From positions 1,400,358-1,464,357 of the forward strand of contig JADJJY010000001.1 of the NCBI GenBank assembly GCA_016706275.1: 64,000 nt of DNA, in the 5' to 3' direction. The notes under the pieces were generated by a model. It ran no database searches, had not been told where the DNA came from, and saw only the letters and a program-made list of their open reading frames with translations. The position numbers and the translations under genes are program-made. Shown here piece after piece: positions 26,214 through 34,722 of this stretch; positions within the stretch are counted from its first letter, which is position 1; every line of letters starts with the position of its first letter. Origin of the DNA: Chloracidobacterium sp. Lineage in GTDB: Bacteria > Acidobacteriota > Blastocatellia > Pyrinomonadales > Pyrinomonadaceae.

Positions 26214-26490
26214 TATGCCTTAAAGCTCCTTATCAATGATTTCGTGCCGAAACGCAAACGCTCCGACACACGGAATCACGCAAGAATAGCCGCGAGCGAC
26301 TAACGCGAAACCTAAAACAAGAGTCTACTTACCTAAACAAACTCTCGCAGTCGTGGGAAGACCAGCATGAAATTTCCCAATTAAGTCAATAACCGGAACT
26401 ACTATAAAATCATATGCCGCCCGAAAAGGCAAGCATTCAGAGCTTGTCTATCGAAGCGGCTTATGATGTATATCAAAAAATACTGCCGGT

Positions 26491-26697
26491 CTAGTATCCG
26501 TTTTGCTTGGATTGCCAGGCCTTAAAGACCATATATCCAACCGATCCGATGACCAGGATAAACACCAAAACAACGATGATCTTTATGGCAAAAGCAAGGA
26601 TCCCCACCAAGCCTATCAGTGCCTCGAGAAATGTGACCACCAATGCGATCACCGCCAGCAAAGCTCCTATAACCGACGCGGCCTTTAAAAACATCAT
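26491..26697 (-). CDS. small two-helix membrane protein
   Basis: 68 residues, nearly all hydrophobic, forming two transmembrane segments (about residues 4-30 and 36-60) with a short basic tail. It lies 30 bases downstream of the B-box gene and probably belongs to the sigma-factor operon. Function unknown. Confidence 0.65.
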   Translation of the reverse strand: MMFLKAASVIGALLAVIALVVTFLEALIGLVGILAFAIKIIVVLVFILVIGSVGYMVFKAWQSKQNGY

Positions 26698-26727
26698 AGC
26701 CTTGGCTCCTTACAACAAAATACGAAT

Positions 26728-27483
26728 CTAAACATCTTTCCAGCTTCCCGAGCGTGAACGGTCGGCAAAATCACCGGCGACATTATAGTCAGCCTCTTGA
26801 TAATGCGTCTGCGTCAAAGCAAAACTCGCTGACGGCTGCCGCGAAGACCACTGGGTTTCCTCAACGGCCTTAGGCTTGAAAATATAGCCCTTGAGCAGAT
26901 AAATGCCAAGCCCAATAAGCATCACCGGCAACAGTCCCCGCATCAGCGGGCCGACATTAAAAAGGCGTTGAAACAAAAATCCTGCTCCCAGTACGGTTAA
27001 GACGACGCCCCAAAGTTTTGGGTTGCCGGAAAATCTTTTAACCAAAACGTCATCAGCAACATCCGGCGTCAATCCTGAGCGTATCGCTGCGGCCGTCCGC
27101 CACGAATCGAGTGCCGAAAAAAACCACATCCCGATAAAGCTCAACACAAACAGCGGTGCACCACCAGTTAATACCGCCATCTGAAATAGCCCGACAAACA
27201 CCGCAAAATAAACGAGTGCCTTAACCGTCTGGCCGTTATAAGCCGCCCCAAGTCCCGGACAGACCATCGACAAAAGAGTCGCGATCACTGGGCTTGTGCG
27301 TTTTTTTACATACGGGGCATAATTTGTCTGGCTGCGCTCTTGCAGCATTTCCACACCCAAAACGATGCAATCCTGGCAATAAGGGAATCCCTTAATGCGA
27401 TGGTCGCAAGCCGGACAGAGCGGCCGTCCGCATCCGTTACAGCTTACTGTTGCCGCGTTATGGCTGTGATAGCTACAATTCAT
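26728..27483 (-). CDS. B-box zinc finger membrane protein
   Basis: 251 residues. The first ~45 hold a B-box-like finger with paired cysteines and histidines (C-S-Y-H, C-N-G-C, C-P-A-C, C-Q-D-C). Then follow a P-G-L-G-A-A-Y-N-G-Q segment of the type seen in TM2/DUF5683 proteins, several membrane helices and a hydrophilic tail. Its ATG overlaps the anti-sigma stop (TAATG). It probably takes part in the same envelope-sensing system, but this is inferred from position. Confidence 0.8.
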   Translation of the reverse strand: MNCSYHSHNAATVSCNGCGRPLCPACDHRIKGFPYCQDCIVLGVEMLQERSQTNYAPYVKKRTSPVIATLLSMVCPGLGAAYNGQTVKALVYFAVFVGLFQMAVLTGGAPLFVLSFIGMWFFSALDSWRTAAAIRSGLTPDVADDVLVKRFSGNPKLWGVVLTVLGAGFLFQRLFNVGPLMRGLLPVMLIGLGIYLLKGYIFKPKAVEETQWSSRQPSASFALTQTHYQEADYNVAGDFADRSRSGSWKDV

Positions 27484-28250
27484 TATTGCCCGCCCTCATT
27501 CGAAACCTCGGTCGTTCCGCTTTGGCCCTGTTGAGGATTACCTGTTAGAGCATCCGCGCTCTGCTGATATGTCGCCCCGGCAAGCTCGACGCTCTTTTCA
27601 TAGACGCTGCCGATCGTGCCGTCGGCCGAGACCGTCTGGCTAAACACCAAAAACGCAAACATCACCATCATCGCCAGCGGTGCGAGCTGCGGCACGGATA
27701 TCGGGAATTTGATCCCGTCGATCCATTCGCCCAGCCTAGTGGCCCAGGAAACTTTCAATTCCTTGATCTCGACATCCCCAAGCGTCGTTTCCATGATCCG
27801 CTCGTGCAAACCTGCGGGCACGGCCAACTCTTCCATCTTGTAGGTGTAACAGGCTCCGATCGACCGCACGACCATGCCGGGCAGGTCTTCGCAAGTCGTG
27901 CAAAGCGCAGCGTGGCGTTCCCAGCGGTGAAATGTCTGTGCGGGCAAAAATCCGTCGAGATAATCCGTCAGGTGCCACTCAAAATCTTCGCAGACCATCG
28001 CCGTTTCGGGCATCGTCATCGACAGCACGCGTGCCTCTAGTTTCGTGACCGACACGCTCGGCACGGCCATGTTACGGCAAGCATCGAGCGATTCCTTAAC
28101 GTCATTGAGCAAAGCGTGGCACAGCGGGCAGGAGAGAGCGTGCTCGGCGACGGAGCTATGCACACCGTTCACGAGCGTCTTATCAAGATAATCCGTCAGC
28201 AGCTCTTCGAACTGCGAACAATTGATAATGTTCTTCTGCTCCTTCATCAT
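27483..28250 (-). CDS. anti-sigma factor with two zinc-finger (ZAS/zf-HC2) modules
   Basis: 255 residues. Two similar modules, each with a Cys, an L-T-D-Y-L-D helix and an H-x3-C-x2-C motif (H-A-L-S-C-P-L-C and H-A-A-L-C-T-T-C), precede one membrane helix (~200-225) and a short outer tail. ZAS domains hold ECF sigma factors inactive, and the sigma gene lies directly upstream. I start at ATG 28250, which has a GGGGTGAAAG site; the extra upstream codons come from a text-like repeat. Having two ZAS modules in tandem is unusual. Confidence 0.88.
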   Translation of the reverse strand: MMKEQKNIINCSQFEELLTDYLDKTLVNGVHSSVAEHALSCPLCHALLNDVKESLDACRNMAVPSVSVTKLEARVLSMTMPETAMVCEDFEWHLTDYLDGFLPAQTFHRWERHAALCTTCEDLPGMVVRSIGACYTYKMEELAVPAGLHERIMETTLGDVEIKELKVSWATRLGEWIDGIKFPISVPQLAPLAMMVMFAFLVFSQTVSADGTIGSVYEKSVELAGATYQQSADALTGNPQQGQSGTTEVSNEGGQ

Positions 28251-28275
28251 ACTTTCACCCCTTGCTCGGATATGT

Positions 28276-28345
28276 CCACAGATGAACACAGATGGACACT
28301 GATAAGAATTTCCATATATCTGTGTGTATCTGTGTTCATCTGTGG
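28276..28345. repeat. 18-bp perfect inverted repeat, CACAGATGAAC family
   Basis: Arms 28276-28293 and 28328-28345 are perfectly complementary. The same words (GCAGATGAACGCGGATGGACAC) occur upstream of tsaC. The repeat separates the sigma and anti-sigma genes and could weaken read-through between them. Confidence 0.85.
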
Positions 28346-28358
28346 ATAAATCATTTTC

Positions 28359-28952
28359 TTATATCGTAACTACGCGCATTCGCCTCAATATCTTAGCCAG
28401 TTCAATTCGTCCGCGGTTGATCCGCGATTTGACGGTGCCCTCGGGTATTTTTAGCACGTCAACTATCTCCTGATATGTCAATTCCTCGATGTCACGCAAT
28501 ATCACACAAGTCTTCAGATCTTCCGGCAGCTTATCGATGCCCTCTTGCACCTGATTTGCCAGCTCTTTACGTTCCATCTCGCGATGGGCCGACGTTCCGG
28601 CGGCTCTGAGGTGATACTGGTGATCGTCGACCGCGTCCGCCATCGAATTTTGCGGATTACGCTGTCGGTGCCGGTAATCGTCAATTATCAAATTGCGTGC
28701 AAGCCGCATTAACCAATTCGCGAGATCTCCCTGTTTGGAGTCATATTGGTCGAGCGACCGATAGACGCGGATAAAAACGTCCTGCGTCAAGTCCTCGGCG
28801 GCGTCGGGGCTGGAGGTAAAACGGTACGCGAGGTTAAAAATTCGCCGCGAAAAACTCGAGACAATATCTTCCCACGCCGCGCCGTCGCCTGCCTTAGCAC
28901 GCTTGACGAGTTCCGCTCCATTAAATTCGGCAACAGCCTGTATCGCTTCCAA
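28359..28952 (-). CDS. ECF sigma factor
   Basis: 197 residues with sigma region 2 (A-E-D-L-T-Q-D-V-F-I-R-V-Y-R-S-L, then W-L-M-R-L-A-R-N-L-I-I-D) and region 4 (E-E-L-T-Y-Q-E-I-V-D-V-L and E-G-T-V-K-S-R-I-N-R-G-R). No region 1.1 or 3, as expected for an extracytoplasmic-function sigma factor. It heads a minus-strand operon with the twin-ZAS anti-sigma, the B-box membrane protein and a small membrane protein. The regulon cannot be told from this window. Confidence 0.93.
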   Translation of the reverse strand: MEAIQAVAEFNGAELVKRAKAGDGAAWEDIVSSFSRRIFNLAYRFTSSPDAAEDLTQDVFIRVYRSLDQYDSKQGDLANWLMRLARNLIIDDYRHRQRNPQNSMADAVDDHQYHLRAAGTSAHREMERKELANQVQEGIDKLPEDLKTCVILRDIEELTYQEIVDVLKIPEGTVKSRINRGRIELAKILRRMRVVTI

Positions 28953-29315
28953 AAACGTTCCCCTCTCGAACCTTTATTAGGCCCGTCGGCCAAAAGCAAC
29001 AAAGCACGAAACCTCGCCTTGTCAATGAGAGTTTACGAGGCACTTTGTCCAAAAGTTCCAACAAAAAGATAGCAGAATTACCCGCAAAACACACTAAAAA
29101 CACGAAACAACGAGGTTGCTATCTCTCTTTTAGTATATTTCGTATATTTCGCGGGCAGTAGTCAGCTTTGAGATCTCAAATTTCCAATTTCAAATTCCGG
29201 CTCCCCGCCTTGATTAGGAGGGGTGCGGCTTTCAGCCGTGGGGTGGTAGCTCTTAATTCTCCATTCTCCACTGTGCATTGTGCATTCTGCACTGGCTTCA
29301 CTTATCCTTTACGTT
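28953..29315. repeat. 363-base divergent intergenic region made largely of repeats
   Basis: I see no gene here. It holds a degenerate CACGAAA-type inverted repeat (29081-29108 with 29128-29155), an AATTTCCAATTTCAAATT tract, a CCCCGCCTtgattAGGaGGGG hairpin followed by a GCGGCTttcAGCCG hairpin (about 29203-29240), and a TGTGCATTGTGCATTCTGCA periodic tract (about 29270-29292) running up to the SRAP start. Promoters of the divergent sigma and SRAP genes should be here. Confidence 0.6.
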
Positions 29316-29981
29316 GTGTGCGGACGAATATCACAAAAAGACGTCAGAAAGTATGGTCCGTTTATTGAGGGCTGGCTTAACCCTGAGGGCGAATTTGACG
29401 AGCGGCCCGGCCGCAACGTCCCGCGTAATAACATCAAACCGACGGCTCCTGCGTGGATCGTCGCAAGGCGTGGTGACGGGCTGATCAAAACGGTCGAGGC
29501 ACGCTGGTGGTGTCAGTGGGACGGCTCGTATAAATGGGAGGCAAAATACCCGACCTTTAACGCCCGCGTCGAGACGATGCACGACAAAAAGCTCTGGCCC
29601 GCTCTGCTCAAAAAAGGCCAACGCTGTCTGCTGCCGATCGATAGCTTTTACGAGTGGCCCGTCAAAGGCAAAGGCATCCCGCCGGTCGAGATATTCGTCG
29701 AGGGACGCAACCCTTACGCGCTCGCCGGGCTCTGGAGCCGCTATTACGAAGAAAACGATCCGCGATATTCGTTCACCGTATTTACCTGCGACCCAAACGA
29801 GTTCATGAAACCGATCCACCCAAAAGCAATGCCCGTCATCCTAACCGACAAAGACGAGCAACGCCTCTGGCTAAACGAAGGCGACGAAGCCCTCCTCCGC
29901 CCCTACGAAGGCAAAATGGAATCCGACCAGCTAGGCGATACGCTTGAGCGGCTTTATCCGGTAGAAGATCAAGTTAAGTGA
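29316..29981 (+). CDS. SRAP domain protein (YedK/HMCES family)
   Basis: Shields abasic sites in single-stranded DNA by forming a thiazolidine cross-link through Cys2. I set the start at GTG 29316 because the next codon is Cys, giving M-C-G-R-I-S as in all family members; the open frame extends further upstream but would bury this cysteine. Other active-site residues are visible: Asn in N-A-R-V-E-T, Glu in F-Y-E-W and His in I-H-P-K-A-M-P-V-I. 221 residues. It lies divergent from the sigma factor, with the text-like TGTGCATTC repeat as its leader. Confidence 0.93.
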   Translation: MCGRISQKDVRKYGPFIEGWLNPEGEFDERPGRNVPRNNIKPTAPAWIVARRGDGLIKTVEARWWCQWDGSYKWEAKYPTFNARVETMHDKKLWPALLKKGQRCLLPIDSFYEWPVKGKGIPPVEIFVEGRNPYALAGLWSRYYEENDPRYSFTVFTCDPNEFMKPIHPKAMPVILTDKDEQRLWLNEGDEALLRPYEGKMESDQLGDTLERLYPVEDQVK

Positions 29982-30032
29982 CAGGTATCGCAGGCCTTAC
30001 CCCGATCCCCTCATTTATTTAATTGGGCAAAG

Positions 30033-30064
30033 TAAAAAGGCCGCCCGAACTCATTCGAGCGGCC
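30033..30064 (-). terminator. intrinsic terminator of the NlpC/P60-like gene
   Basis: GC-rich stem GGCCGCCCGAA / TTCGAGCGGCC (30039-30064, one mismatch) followed on the minus strand by a T-run, 22 bases past the stop. Confidence 0.85.
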
Positions 30065-30085
30065 AAATATCGTCAGACGGAAATG

Positions 30086-32239
30086 CTATCTCACGTAAAA
30101 GCTCGATGATCTAGGTGAATCACCGGCAGCATTCCGTGCGAACATCGTCCAATATCCCCGAGCGAGACGGACATTTCTTACAGAGAGCCTCGTGGCGCTA
30201 GTCACAGAGACCAGCGAACTTGGCTGCTCGTAACAGGTATTCGACGAATTACAGAAGAACAGACGTGTGCTGCCAACGACGAAGTTGGTACCGTTGACGG
30301 TCCCGTTGAAATATACGTTGGCTGTTGGCGTCGAACCCCAACTATAGCTGCCAATCGTAGGTCGTACGATTATCTGAACCTCATTAACTATGATCCTTAA
30401 TGAAGTCGTCGAAGTGCCGCCATCGGTGTTGGTAATTTTAAGCGAAACGTCATGACTACCCCGGCCTAGCGTGTAATTGAAACGCGATACGCCTGTTCTG
30501 ACCTCTGTTCCGTTTATCTTCCACGTCCAGCCATCGACCGACCCAATATTTGCACTGCTCCGAGCAGCGTCAAACGTGAATACCACCGACCCGCCGGGAC
30601 TTACTTGATAGGTTCCAGTCGAGTTTTCCCACTGAATGCCGTAGCTTGAGGTCGCGGACATCCTAGCGGTAGGATTGGTAATCGATAGACCGTTATATCG
30701 AATCGGCTGATAGTTCCGCACATCAGACCACAAACGTGTCCACGCAAGCATCCGGTGTGTTCCGGGATCCGCCGTGGCTTCCCACGTCGAGAACGAATTG
30801 CCGTACGCGCCGGAGACATAAGCGAAAATATGCCTGCCAGCATAGTTCAGCCCATCGCCTTTCCGCAATTGTGTCCAGTCGATAACGCTCGCGTATCCGC
30901 TAGAAACGACGCTGCTGGTACTAAACGGGTGTCCCGGATTTTTCCACAGTTGTCCAACCGCACCTGAGCAGTCCGCTCCCGCCGGTTGTCTGGGACAACT
31001 GGAATAATAGCCCGCTACATGGCCCGCATAGTACACGGTCGAACCAGCCATCTTATTTGCGAAGTCTTGAGGTGAGTCAAAGCCTCCCCAGGAATACGGG
31101 ACCGAGAGATAGTTTCCCGCGCCCGTGATATACGACGGTTTCACGCGACATGTTGCCGTGACTCGGTTGGCCGGAACATTCGTAGTGGTCGTAAAGTAGT
31201 AATTGGCCACCCCTTCGATCTGGCTCCGCGTAGTGCTTGGAAGCGAAAGAGCAATGGCTGCGGCTTCAGGTTCCAAAGCCTCCACTGTCGGTTCTGGGAC
31301 CTTCAAGTCCGGCAATTCCGAGCGGAAATTTAGCCGGATCACATCCATGCTCTTCTCGAGCGGCATCAACACGTAAACGTTGCCATCGGCGGACAGCGCC
31401 GTATCGTTGGCGACGTTATAGTATTGATCCTGCGGCACGCGACCCATGTTGACGATGTTGCCCTCGGCATCAAAACGAATGACGCGTTGGTCGAAAAGAA
31501 TTCGATCAGAGCCCATCATTTCGTATACGACGACAAAAAAATCGCCATTTCCCAGCGATCCGATAAGGCGAGTTTCGGCAATAGGATTTGCGGCGTTCCA
31601 TTCCGCGATCATCGTTTTGCCACGCCAGACCTTCAATGACTTGGCGTCATCGCCGAAAGGACGTCCTGGACTTATCGAAAGATTGTCAGGGCGCTGGCGA
31701 TTTGACCTGTCCAACGCCCTTTCTCTACCTTCGATGTCAGCCGTCGCTATCTCACCAACGCTAGCCGACGCATCAATGGCAGAAAACCGGAACGTATTCT
31801 TTTCGGCTTTTGTCTTCTCACCGATATCCGATACCACCTGTGTGCCATCAGCGGTGCGGTCGAGGGCGTAATATCGACCTTGAACCTTTCTCACGTCATT
31901 GATGGCCGTGGCCTCCGCGAACTTAACCGTATTGGTCACGTCCCCGGCAAGCGATAGTTCGGTTGCTGTGTTGTTTACCCAATTGCCGACAAGGACGTTG
32001 CCTTCGTCGGTCAATGAGATCGAGTTGGGGCCATGCGGCATGGCTTCATCTCGGTTGAGGTTATCGTAAGCAAACGTCCCAGTTTCAACTGGAATGCTGA
32101 TGATGGTCTGAGCATCATCTTTCCAGTTCGTCGTTTCGATTGTTCCAAAACGCTGGGCCGAAGTAAGTGTGGTCACGAGTGAACCCGTGATAAATATTGC
32201 GACGATCGCAATAGCAATTATTATGGTATTCCTTTTCAT
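30086..32239 (-). CDS. large secreted protein with NlpC/P60-like and PKD-like domains
   Basis: About 717 residues with a signal peptide ending near L-T-S-A-Q. Residues ~35-330 look like a repeated-strand (propeller-like) domain. Around residues 345-520 lies a cysteine hydrolase region: S-Y-S-W-G-G-F, then A-D-C-S-G-A-V-G-Q-L-W with the likely nucleophile, and G-R-H-I-F-A-Y-V-S with the likely His. A PKD-like Ig domain (~540-620) and a second beta domain close the protein. I start at ATG 32239, which has an AAGGA site; the frame extends to 32362 without purpose. Cell-wall peptide cleavage is inferred from the C/H pattern. Confidence 0.75.
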   Translation of the reverse strand: MKRNTIIIAIAIVAIFITGSLVTTLTSAQRFGTIETTNWKDDAQTIISIPVETGTFAYDNLNRDEAMPHGPNSISLTDEGNVLVGNWVNNTATELSLAGDVTNTVKFAEATAINDVRKVQGRYYALDRTADGTQVVSDIGEKTKAEKNTFRFSAIDASASVGEIATADIEGRERALDRSNRQRPDNLSISPGRPFGDDAKSLKVWRGKTMIAEWNAANPIAETRLIGSLGNGDFFVVVYEMMGSDRILFDQRVIRFDAEGNIVNMGRVPQDQYYNVANDTALSADGNVYVLMPLEKSMDVIRLNFRSELPDLKVPEPTVEALEPEAAAIALSLPSTTRSQIEGVANYYFTTTTNVPANRVTATCRVKPSYITGAGNYLSVPYSWGGFDSPQDFANKMAGSTVYYAGHVAGYYSSCPRQPAGADCSGAVGQLWKNPGHPFSTSSVVSSGYASVIDWTQLRKGDGLNYAGRHIFAYVSGAYGNSFSTWEATADPGTHRMLAWTRLWSDVRNYQPIRYNGLSITNPTARMSATSSYGIQWENSTGTYQVSPGGSVVFTFDAARSSANIGSVDGWTWKINGTEVRTGVSRFNYTLGRGSHDVSLKITNTDGGTSTTSLRIIVNEVQIIVRPTIGSYSWGSTPTANVYFNGTVNGTNFVVGSTRLFFCNSSNTCYEQPSSLVSVTSATRLSVRNVRLARGYWTMFARNAAGDSPRSSSFYVR

Positions 32240-32380
32240 GATTTTTTCCTTTTTCGAACCAGCCCGCGGTTTAAAGGAACGGGGCGAGAAATCCTGCAAA
32301 GTTTCGTCGGTAATTTGCAAACCGTTGGGTATGGTTTGAAAATAACCGAGTAAAGTATGCAAGCAACATACTTTGCTTAT

Positions 32381-33895
32381 TTAACTTTTATTACTTTTTT
32401 TACTAGAGGGCGGGAGTGGGTGTAGATTTGTTCGTCCGGTGTTTACGATGAGGATTTTTGCCGAAACGTTTACTTTTTTTTTCATCTGAAGCAACAGAGC
32501 AAGTCCGGCAATGCCTGAAGGTTCACAATTTATACCAAGCGTTGCCGCTATGTCAATAGCCTCATCAACATACCTCTCTCTGACCACCTCAATACTTGAG
32601 CTTGAGCCGATAATTTCATCGGATCGTAGTTTTTTGACTAGACCCTTATGGTTTTCATACAAAGGACGGTGATATGCAAATAGCTTAGTTAATTTTGAAT
32701 CCGCTCTATCCGTTGTGGCTCCTAAAAAATGGCATTTTGTGAGCCGGTCAATATTCGCCTTTAAGCGAAGATCACACTGGAAGAACCGTTCATGATATGC
32801 CTTCTGGACAAATCGAAGTACGTTTGTATAAAGTTCTCCCGTTCCAAATGGTATAAAGCAATAATCCGGCTCGGAATTCAGAATTTCGCACGACAGCCAA
32901 TCGTAATATTCGATCCCGGGTATGTCCGTCGTCCGATAGGTCAAGTCAATCACGTTCTTATTGTCGGTCGCCTGTCGGATATCTGCTTGAGTGAGTTCTT
33001 TGGCCTTGAGGTCTGCTTCGAACACTAAACACCCAAGTTTTACCATGGCTTCTTTTAGTGCGTCGTCCATGCCGGGATGAACAACTGCTCTTAGGGTCGA
33101 GGATGCTCCGATAAGGTTGAGAAAGAATTGTATCGAAATTGCCGCACCTCCTGACGTAATTAAGGAAAAATCACGGCCATGACCGTGTTGATCTTCAAAG
33201 TACTTTGCCTTTTTCGCAATTTCCCACGCCATGCGGTCTTTATGCAATCCCGTGGGATTCGCGCTTTCATCCTTTAAGTAAACGTCGAGAAATCCGGGAA
33301 CTTGAATTGGGAATGTAGGCGTAGCTGGCCAAGCCGGCGTAAACCATGGTGCGGGAGGAAATACGGGATAGTCAGGATTATTAAGCTTTGGGACGTCCGC
33401 TTCGATAAAAGTTGTTCTGACAAAATCTCGCTCCGTGGAACTTGGTAAAGCCTTTTTATCTATGCCTTCGAGAAGCTGCCGTGCCGACGAATCTAATTGG
33501 TCTAGGTGATCTGGAAAAAGCTTTGTTAAGGTTTTGTCCCAGTCGAAATGACCGTTCGATGCGAACAAACAAAGTAGATCCCGCGTGTATTTAGAGGCGG
33601 CGTCGCGTTCACGACCATCTTGGTTCTTTCCTCGGCCCTTGAGACTGAAGGCTGAAAAGATTGTTTCTTCGCCAATCCCTTTAATACCAAAATATTCCGC
33701 GATGTCGGCTAATTTGTCATTCGTGTCTGCCTTTTGGATCAAATACTCATTAAGTGCCTTCGTGAACGCCCTATACCTGCCGGTTTTTCCTTTAGCCGGT
33801 GAGTCGTTGTTATTGCTGATTTTGTTCTTATATGCTGAGGTAAGGTAATTGCGTACGTCTTCCGGAATTACTTTACTAATTTTTGGCCGTCCCAT
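32381..33895 (-). CDS. PLP-dependent fold-type II enzyme with unknown N-terminal domain
   Basis: 504 residues. The C-terminal ~330 resemble threonine/cysteine synthase-type enzymes: L-K-D-E-S-A-N-P-T-G-L-H-K-D-R supplies the PLP-binding lysine, S-G-G-A-A-I-S replaces the usual S-x-G-N substrate loop, F-G-T-G-E-L is the phosphate cup and E-P-S-G-I-A-G-L the late motif. The first ~170 residues form a charged helical domain I cannot name (G-R-P-K-I-S ... R-Y-R-A-F-T-K-A-L). The gene is AT-rich compared with its neighbours, stands alone between repeat-rich gaps and was probably acquired. Substrate unknown. Confidence 0.75.
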   Translation of the reverse strand: MGRPKISKVIPEDVRNYLTSAYKNKISNNNDSPAKGKTGRYRAFTKALNEYLIQKADTNDKLADIAEYFGIKGIGEETIFSAFSLKGRGKNQDGRERDAASKYTRDLLCLFASNGHFDWDKTLTKLFPDHLDQLDSSARQLLEGIDKKALPSSTERDFVRTTFIEADVPKLNNPDYPVFPPAPWFTPAWPATPTFPIQVPGFLDVYLKDESANPTGLHKDRMAWEIAKKAKYFEDQHGHGRDFSLITSGGAAISIQFFLNLIGASSTLRAVVHPGMDDALKEAMVKLGCLVFEADLKAKELTQADIRQATDNKNVIDLTYRTTDIPGIEYYDWLSCEILNSEPDYCFIPFGTGELYTNVLRFVQKAYHERFFQCDLRLKANIDRLTKCHFLGATTDRADSKLTKLFAYHRPLYENHKGLVKKLRSDEIIGSSSSIEVVRERYVDEAIDIAATLGINCEPSGIAGLALLLQMKKKVNVSAKILIVNTGRTNLHPLPPSSKKSNKS

Positions 33896-34320
33896 AAGCG
33901 TTTCGTTCTAATGGTTGAGGACCCCAAGGTAACGCTTTTGGAATCTAACAAATTGAAATGTTCAGTTTGGATGAACATCGTAACATCAAGTTCTTTGTAA
34001 GAAAAGTGAAGACTCCCTTGTCAATGCTCGTGACAGCCCGCGTTTTCCAAAGATCGTCACGAGAGCGTCTGCTCCGAAGATGCTCAAAACGCGATTCCTT
34101 GATTCGTTGACGTGACAGATGCGGCGGATGTTGCGGATGCGGTGAGCCAATGATCATATAAACGCAACCGGTGTAAGGACAAATATATCCCCGTCTCCAA
34201 TGGCGGGCACCCCGGCACCGAAACTCTCTCCAACCTCACCAAAGCATTTTTCATTCGATCTTTCTCCTGCAAACATCCAGTCGCTACCGATCCCCGTTGT
34301 GACCCAGATCAAAAACCGCG
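33896..34320. other. 425-base gap without a clear gene
   Basis: Only short overlapping frames of low quality occur here. A GATGCGGCGGATGTTGCGGA tract (34114-34141) belongs to a text-like repeat family also seen near 35916-35944. I see no promoter or terminator that I would defend. Confidence 0.5.
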
Positions 34321-34722
34321 TTATCTCGCTCCGCGGGTGACGATGGTTGTGTTGACGAGATCGAGGCGCATCATTCCGTTGTCGTCGATGCGGATGTCGT
34401 GGAAGAGCAGTGTGCCTTTGTGAAAGATGCCGTGGTGGTGGCAAAAGGCGGCGGCGGATAGGCGATGATAGCCGGTCTTGGTGTGCGGCACGATCTTAAA
34501 GGCGTGCGGAGCCATCGGGGCGACCGGTCTCAGTCCGATCCTGCGGCGCCCGGTGTCAAACAGCATCGCGACCGCCGCCGGGCTGCCAAGCTCGATAAAC
34601 GCCTGCGAGTTAAGATATAGGGTGCCGTAACTGCCCAAAGTGACCCGAGCCGCTTTCTTGACCGCCCGGCCATACTGCTTACCCGTAAAAACGTCCCATT
34701 TTTCAATCTCATTTAGTGCCAT
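34321..34722 (-). CDS. hypothetical protein
   Basis: A 133-residue soluble protein beginning M-A-L-N-E-I-E-K-W-D-V-F-T-G-K. It has a basic N-terminal half, a G-S-Y-G-T-L-Y-L-N strand, a C-H-H-H cluster (F-C-H-H-H-G-I-F-H-K) that could bind metal, and a final R-L-D-L-V-N segment. No family recognised. Codon use resembles neighbouring genes, which supports it as real, but the exact start is unproven. Confidence 0.6.
   Translation of the reverse strand: MALNEIEKWDVFTGKQYGRAVKKAARVTLGSYGTLYLNSQAFIELGSPAAVAMLFDTGRRRIGLRPVAPMAPHAFKIVPHTKTGYHRLSAAAFCHHHGIFHKGTLLFHDIRIDDNGMMRLDLVNTTIVTRGAR

Noticed and set aside
34154..34444. Minus-strand frame overlapping the 34321-34722 gene
   Set aside because: High-Arg/His composition typical of a shadow frame; the 133-residue frame has the better codon pattern.
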